The position numbers and the translations under genes were made by a program. Positions 30,167 through 33,082 of a stretch of 33,082 nucleotides of DNA are shown here, piece by piece. Position 1 is the stretch's first letter, and each line of letters starts with the position of its first letter. Origin of the DNA: a virus; IMG/VR virus record IMGVR_UViG_3300046375_000033, positions 1 to 33,082 of that record; one strand, 5' to 3'. Under the pieces are notes generated by a model. That model saw only the letters and a list, made by a program, of their open reading frames with translations. It made no database searches and had not been told where the DNA came from.

Positions 30167-30684
30167 TGGCCGAGCTGGGAAACGTGGCGGATGCCATGGG
30201 CGTGCATATAGGCGCGCACCTTGGCGATTTCGCCATCTGAAAGATCGCTGTAACCTGAATCGTGCAGGTAAAGGCGGATCGCCGCCTCATCGTCGTAGAG
30301 GTTAGCGATTGACGGGATCGGGTCGCCCTCGGTTAAAGCCGGGTTAAACTTAGGACCATTCGGATAGCCTACCGCTTCACGGCGAGCTGATTGAGCGCGG
30401 CACGCTTCCACGAAAGCCTTATCATCAGCCGCTTTTTTGATCAAGGCTGCTAGGGCACGTTCTTGCGCTTGTTGTTCCGCCAAGGCGCGGGCCTCGGCAA
30501 AGTCAATAGCATTTTGCCGGGCTTCCTGCCGCTGCATGCGTTGTTCCCGGACGACATCGACCTGGGCCTGCGTGTCCAGGGCGCGTCCCACCTGTTGCCA
30601 AACCGTTTCAGTTTGCGCTTTGACGTTTCCCGCGAGCGCACAGGCGCCCAGGGCCAGTAAGAAAAATCGTTTCATTGTATCCAT
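30163..30684 (-). CDS. Exported coiled-coil protein or lipoprotein
   Basis: 173 residues with a clear export signal: MDTMKRFFLLALGACALAG. A lipobox-like LGAC puts the lipid-bearing Cys at 15, and a signal peptidase I site after VKA (residue 23) is an alternative. Residues about 25-100 are Gln/Glu/Arg/Ala-rich helix likely to form a coiled coil, and the end is mixed (YLHDSGYSDLSDGEIAKVRA). Such proteins may act in the envelope during lysis or in exclusion of other phages. The true start may be the second Met (MKRFF). It is not a classic spanin pair by sequence. Confidence 0.7.
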   Translation of the reverse strand: MDTMKRFFLLALGACALAGNVKAQTETVWQQVGRALDTQAQVDVVREQRMQRQEARQNAIDFAEARALAEQQAQERALAALIKKAADDKAFVEACRAQSARREAVGYPNGPKFNPALTEGDPIPSIANLYDDEAAIRLYLHDSGYSDLSDGEIAKVRAYMHAHGIRHVSQLGQ

Positions 30685-30858
30685 CTAATACGACCGAATC
30701 ATAACGAAATTAAGCCGATTCCGGCTGGCCAGTGAACGGATCGGTACCTCGGGTTTAAGCCCGGCGTGATGCAGCCGGTTGTAATGGGCGTCGCACAACC
30801 CGCGCGCTTTCATCGGACGCAGGCAACCGGCGATGCTGCATCTTTGCCATCTAGACAC
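30685..30858 (-). CDS. Small Cys/His zinc-finger-like protein
   Basis: 57 residues from GTG 30858 (a longer frame has no support). C-terminal to MSRWQRCSIAGC it has LRPMKARGLCDAHYNRLHHA: C7, C12, C22 and H25 form a likely zinc site of the type seen in small phage HNH-like and DNA-binding proteins. No complete HNH catalytic motif is visible. Its stop touches the next start (TAGATG), which packs it tightly to the exported protein gene. Confidence 0.6.
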   Translation of the reverse strand: MSRWQRCSIAGCLRPMKARGLCDAHYNRLHHAGLKPEVPIRSLASRNRLNFVMIRSY

Positions 30859-31030
30859 GTTCCTTGAGCGGCCGGCCGGCTCCATCCCGCGCGATCTCTG
30901 GCGGCCGCAACCTCCGGCGCGTCGTTTTGAGCAGCTCATGCGTCACGTACAAGAGCCAGCCGAAATAGAGCAGCAGACCGGCCACGACGATGCTCAAAGC
31001 GCACATGATAACAAAGAAGATATCTTTCAC
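30851..31030 (-). CDS. Single-span membrane protein (59 residues)
   Basis: From GTG 31030: MKDIFFVIMCALSIVVAGLL, continuing as a membrane helix to about residue 29, then a basic region (TTRRRLRPPE) that would face the cytoplasm. ATG 31006 is an alternative start that would shorten the N-terminus by 8 residues. Its 3' end overlaps the zinc-finger gene by 8 bases. Unknown function; membrane peptides cluster in this region. Confidence 0.6.
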   Translation of the reverse strand: MKDIFFVIMCALSIVVAGLLLYFGWLLYVTHELLKTTRRRLRPPEIARDGAGRPLKERV

Positions 31031-31034
31031 GGTT

Positions 31035-31385
31035 TTATCTTAATGGCTCCTTTAGATTGATATAAGCCTTGGTTAGAAGCTCCAGTTCCCGTTCCAACTC
31101 GGCGATTCGCTGCCTGGCGCGACCGAGTTGTTCATCTTCGGCGGCCGCACTCTCCGGCACATGCTGCCCCCACTTCTCTTTGGTGGCCTCGATAAACTCG
31201 TACATCGCCCGCACGATGTCCGAGCGCTGCGCGTTAGAGATATAGTTCATCCGGCCACCTGCTCCGAACGGGAACGCCAGAACAACAAAACCCCAACCGT
31301 AGGGCAATTGATGATCGACGTGTCGTCCTAATGCTTGTAAATCAGCACGAACCTTTTGATCTTCCTGTTCTTGCGGTGTGCTCAT
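31035..31385 (-). CDS. Conserved phage protein (QLPYGWGF/GRMNYISNA motif)
   Basis: 116 residues. The middle (QLPYGWGFVVLAFPFGAGGR, MNYISNAQRSDIVRAMYEFI) is a segment I recall from a widespread family of small phage proteins of unknown role, and the end is a coiled coil (RARQRIAELERELELLTKAY). Cytoplasmic. ATGA overlap with the upstream membrane peptide (31382-31385). Family identity is from memory, with no named function. Confidence 0.75.
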   Translation of the reverse strand: MSTPQEQEDQKVRADLQALGRHVDHQLPYGWGFVVLAFPFGAGGRMNYISNAQRSDIVRAMYEFIEATKEKWGQHVPESAAAEDEQLGRARQRIAELERELELLTKAYINLKEPLR

Positions 31386-31513
31386 GTCAATCTATCGGGT
31401 TGGAATAGGGCCCGCTGCGGTCCGCGCAGAGAGAAACCCATAACGATAAGGCAACAGAACGCCAGCCCAAGCAAAAGCACCGCGTCACAACCATCGCCGT
31501 CACCTTCGCTCAT
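31382..31513 (-). CDS. Small membrane peptide (43 residues)
   Basis: Reads MSEGDGDGCDAVLLLGLAFC then CLIVMGFS and a basic end (LRGPQRALFQPDRLT): one hydrophobic helix at about 11-28 after an acidic head. ATGA overlaps on both sides (31510-31513 and 31382-31385) support a real gene. Confidence 0.68.
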   Translation of the reverse strand: MSEGDGDGCDAVLLLGLAFCCLIVMGFSLRGPQRALFQPDRLT

Positions 31514-31995
31514 TGGCCGCCCCATTCGCTCGGTCCTTCATTCCACAACCGCCAGTGCGTCCAGAGCCAGTTTTTGGTTGCCCGGATACCGACTTCGGCC
31601 GAGCTCCAGAGCTGCACCTCGGTCCCGGACCGTAAGAATTTCTCCCGCATTTCGATCTGGTCCGGCGACAGCTTGGCCCCGTCCATTTTCATTTCGCCCA
31701 GGAGCGCCCGGCCGTCCCGGTAGATGCGGAAATCCGGCATTCCCTTGCGATTGGTCGTTTTGCGGTCGGTCCTGGACCAGTCAAATGTCAGCTTGCCGGC
31801 TTCCTCCTGCAGCATAAGCCAGCTGACCAGCGTGTTCTGTTCTTGGCGCTCGAGCCGACGCAGCCCTTTGACCAATGCCTCCTCACTGGTTAGGCCGGCG
31901 TTCGGATGACCGACGGCAGCCGCGACCACCTGGCGATCGGCCGGGGCCATGCGCTCGAGCTGCTCTTTAGAGAGGCTGGCTGGATCGGTGCCCAT
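31510..31995 (-). CDS. VRR-NUC domain nuclease
   Basis: 161 residues. The N-terminal half is helical, and the core fits the VRR-NUC (PD-(D/E)XK) fold: GMPDFRIYRDGRALLGEMKM gives PD at 87-88 and the ExK motif at 100-102, followed by KLSPDQIEMREKFLRSGTEV. Stand-alone VRR-NUC proteins are common in phages and are thought to resolve or trim branched DNA in replication or recombination. It sits in the early cluster, coupled to the next gene by ATGA. Metal-dependent nuclease activity is expected from the motif. Confidence 0.88.
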   Translation of the reverse strand: MGTDPASLSKEQLERMAPADRQVVAAAVGHPNAGLTSEEALVKGLRRLERQEQNTLVSWLMLQEEAGKLTFDWSRTDRKTTNRKGMPDFRIYRDGRALLGEMKMDGAKLSPDQIEMREKFLRSGTEVQLWSSAEVGIRATKNWLWTHWRLWNEGPSEWGGQ

Positions 31996-32000
31996 AGCTC

Positions 32001-32201
32001 CTACAAAAGGTTTTCTTCTCGGCGCCCGGCAGCTTTAAGCAAGTGCTCAAGGATTGCCGCCATAAACGCAATCTCTTTATCGGCCTTGTCCTGAGTCATC
32101 CGATCATCAGCCACCCAGCGTGGATACACCCGTTTGCGCATAAGTAGCTCGCGTTTGGCGCAGCCGATCATATCATCCATACTAACAAAGCGTTCACTCA
32201 T
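32001..32201 (-). CDS. Small conserved phage protein
   Basis: 66 residues (MSERFVSMDDMIGCAKRELL, MRKRVYPRWVADDRMTQDKA, EIAFMAAILEHLLKAAG). The block AKREL-x-MRKRVYP-x-WV, then a helical end, recurs in small phage proteins next to nucleases and replication genes. Function unknown; the basic-aromatic N-terminus could bind nucleic acid. It ends 5 bases before the VRR-NUC start. Confidence 0.72.
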   Translation of the reverse strand: MSERFVSMDDMIGCAKRELLMRKRVYPRWVADDRMTQDKADKEIAFMAAILEHLLKAAGRREENLL

Positions 32202-32203
32202 GG

Positions 32204-32431
32204 CTAGTTATTCTCCGGGGAGGCGCCGCCAACCATATCGGCATACGTGGCAAAAAAGCGGTCTTGGCTTTGCCGCAGCCTGGAGGATGCCGCCTCGATC
32301 AAAACCCTTTGGCCAGGCGTCGGCTTCGTGTTTTGCAAGGCCAGGATAAGATTGTAGAGCGTGCCGTGCATGGTGGCTAATTCCGTCGCCAGATCACCGG
32401 CAGCTTTTTCAAACAGTTCTTCTTTACTCAT
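32204..32431 (-). CDS. Small helical protein
   Basis: 75 residues, helical throughout (MSKEELFEKAAGDLATELAT, YNLILALQNTKPTPGQRVLI), ending GGASPENN. It overlaps the upstream small gene by 8 bases and starts ATGAGTAAAGAAG. No known family and no membrane span. Confidence 0.68.
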   Translation of the reverse strand: MSKEELFEKAAGDLATELATMHGTLYNLILALQNTKPTPGQRVLIEAASSRLRQSQDRFFATYADMVGGASPENN

Positions 32432-32531
32432 TTGTGCGCTCTTTGCGGATTGTTACTTTGAGCGGCAAGTCCGCCTGCGCGGTATTGATCGATTCCTCGA
32501 CCGAATTCTTGATCCGGTGACTCGTGCTCAT
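32424..32531 (-). CDS. Very small protein (35 residues)
   Basis: Reads MSTSHRIKNSVEESINTAQA and ends LKVTIRKERTNE. Chosen start 32531 forms an ATGA overlap with the upstream gene; the longer frame seen to 32624 lies inside that gene and is rejected. Unknown function. Confidence 0.5.
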   Translation of the reverse strand: MSTSHRIKNSVEESINTAQADLPLKVTIRKERTNE

Positions 32532-33082
32532 TGTATCTTTAGTTGTTGTGATTTCCTGCGCGCGTTTATCCATTTTAAGACTCGGTCCTGCGTTAACGAA
32601 TCCAAAGGCTCCAAAGCCTCCCATACTATCCGCATTGCTTCGAACTCATCCTGAGGATCGCCGAGCGGCTTCGGTGGTGCTATAATTTTAGTTCGTTGTG
32701 CGATCGTTGTTTCAACTTCGAATTCACTTCTCGGTGCCAATCCTCCAGCACGGTTAATCATGTCACGCTGGGTGCTACATATGGCCTCTCTAATCCATTT
32801 AGTTTCTACTTCCCGACCGTGTTTATATGGGTCTATTTCCTCACCACAGCAACCGTTGCTGTTCCCACTCATTGTCGCAATCATGGGCTCGACCGATGCG
32901 AGCACTTTCGTTTCGATTACAGGCTGAGCCTGCGCTATGATCGGCTCAAGAAGTCCCTGAGGTTCTTCCGTTGGCAAATCTAGACCAAAATTATGGATCT
33001 CGAAGTCTGAAGATTTAAGCTTCGACCATCCAGTTTTAGTGATATGCCAAGCATCATTGCCACCAACTCGCGTTGTAATGTA
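32528..33082 (-). CDS. Phage protein of unknown function, 5' end beyond the window
   Basis: The frame is open to the window edge (at least 184 residues), so the start is not visible; an internal TTG at 32977 is an alternative. The visible N-terminal part reads GGNDAWHITKTGWSKLKSSD, then a linker with GNSNGCCGEEIDPYKHGREV, then a helical C-terminus (EFEAMRIVWEALEPLDSLTQ, RVLKWINARRKSQQ) of a type seen at the ends of small phage regulatory or replication proteins. No catalytic motif is recognised. Confidence 0.6.
   Translation of the reverse strand, partial: YITTRVGGNDAWHITKTGWSKLKSSDFEIHNFGLDLPTEEPQGLLEPIIAQAQPVIETKVLASVEPMIATMSGNSNGCCGEEIDPYKHGREVETKWIREAICSTQRDMINRAGGLAPRSEFEVETTIAQRTKIIAPPKPLGDPQDEFEAMRIVWEALEPLDSLTQDRVLKWINARRKSQQLKIQ

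Overview
The window is most of a temperate tailed bacteriophage genome of the siphovirus type (long non-contractile tail). It holds a terminase, portal, head protease/scaffold, major capsid, tail tube, frameshifted tail chaperone, tape measure, two large modular tail fibres, an endolysin, a replication ATPase, DNA methyltransferases and an integrase. No sheath or baseplate-wedge gene is visible. The host cannot be fixed from the sequence. A tRNA-Glu(CTC) 3' half marks a bacterial integration target, and AAGGAGG-type ribosome binding sites with GTG and TTG starts fit a moderately GC-rich Gram-negative soil or water bacterium.

Layout, left to right; nearly everything is on the minus strand, so transcription runs right to left. 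1-657 is the integrase, cut by the window edge. 658-921 is a complete-looking attP: tRNA-Glu 3' half, an inverted repeat and three copies of an 11-bp arm-type site. 990-10519 holds a small plus-strand gene, a membrane protein, two modular tail fibres and distal tail proteins. 10523-13970 is the tail module: tape measure, chaperone G/GT with a -1 frameshift, tail tube and terminator. 13967-21407 is a Mu-like head module: virion morphogenesis protein, Gp36-like connector, capsid, decoration, protease/scaffold, and a portal fused to a Mu F domain. 21400-26393 holds an Ig-fold protein, GH25 endolysin, methyltransferase, TerL, TerS and a small plus-strand gene. 26371-29325 holds a ParB-methyltransferase fusion and a RepA-like ATPase with flanking control DNA. 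29326-29850 is a control region with two facing terminators. 29851-33082 is a cluster of small genes including a VRR-NUC nuclease and several membrane or exported peptides.

Genes are tightly coupled, and many neighbours share an ATGA stop/start. Five genes under 60 codons that complete these chains are described here. Because the integrase and the structural genes lie on opposite sides of one tRNA fragment that lacks its 5' half, the sequence most simply represents the circular (excised) phage rather than a prophage junction.

The observations most worth following are: the attP with its arm sites; the -1 frameshift signal in the tail chaperone; a parS-like palindrome directly upstream of the ParB-domain methyltransferase; a repeated GTTGGCACT operator-like element at three early promoters or starts; an iteron-like array at the replication gene; a 29.3-29.75 kb control region that may encode a structured plus-strand RNA; and a paralogous pair of PGVHW/Ig-fold proteins flanking the head genes.
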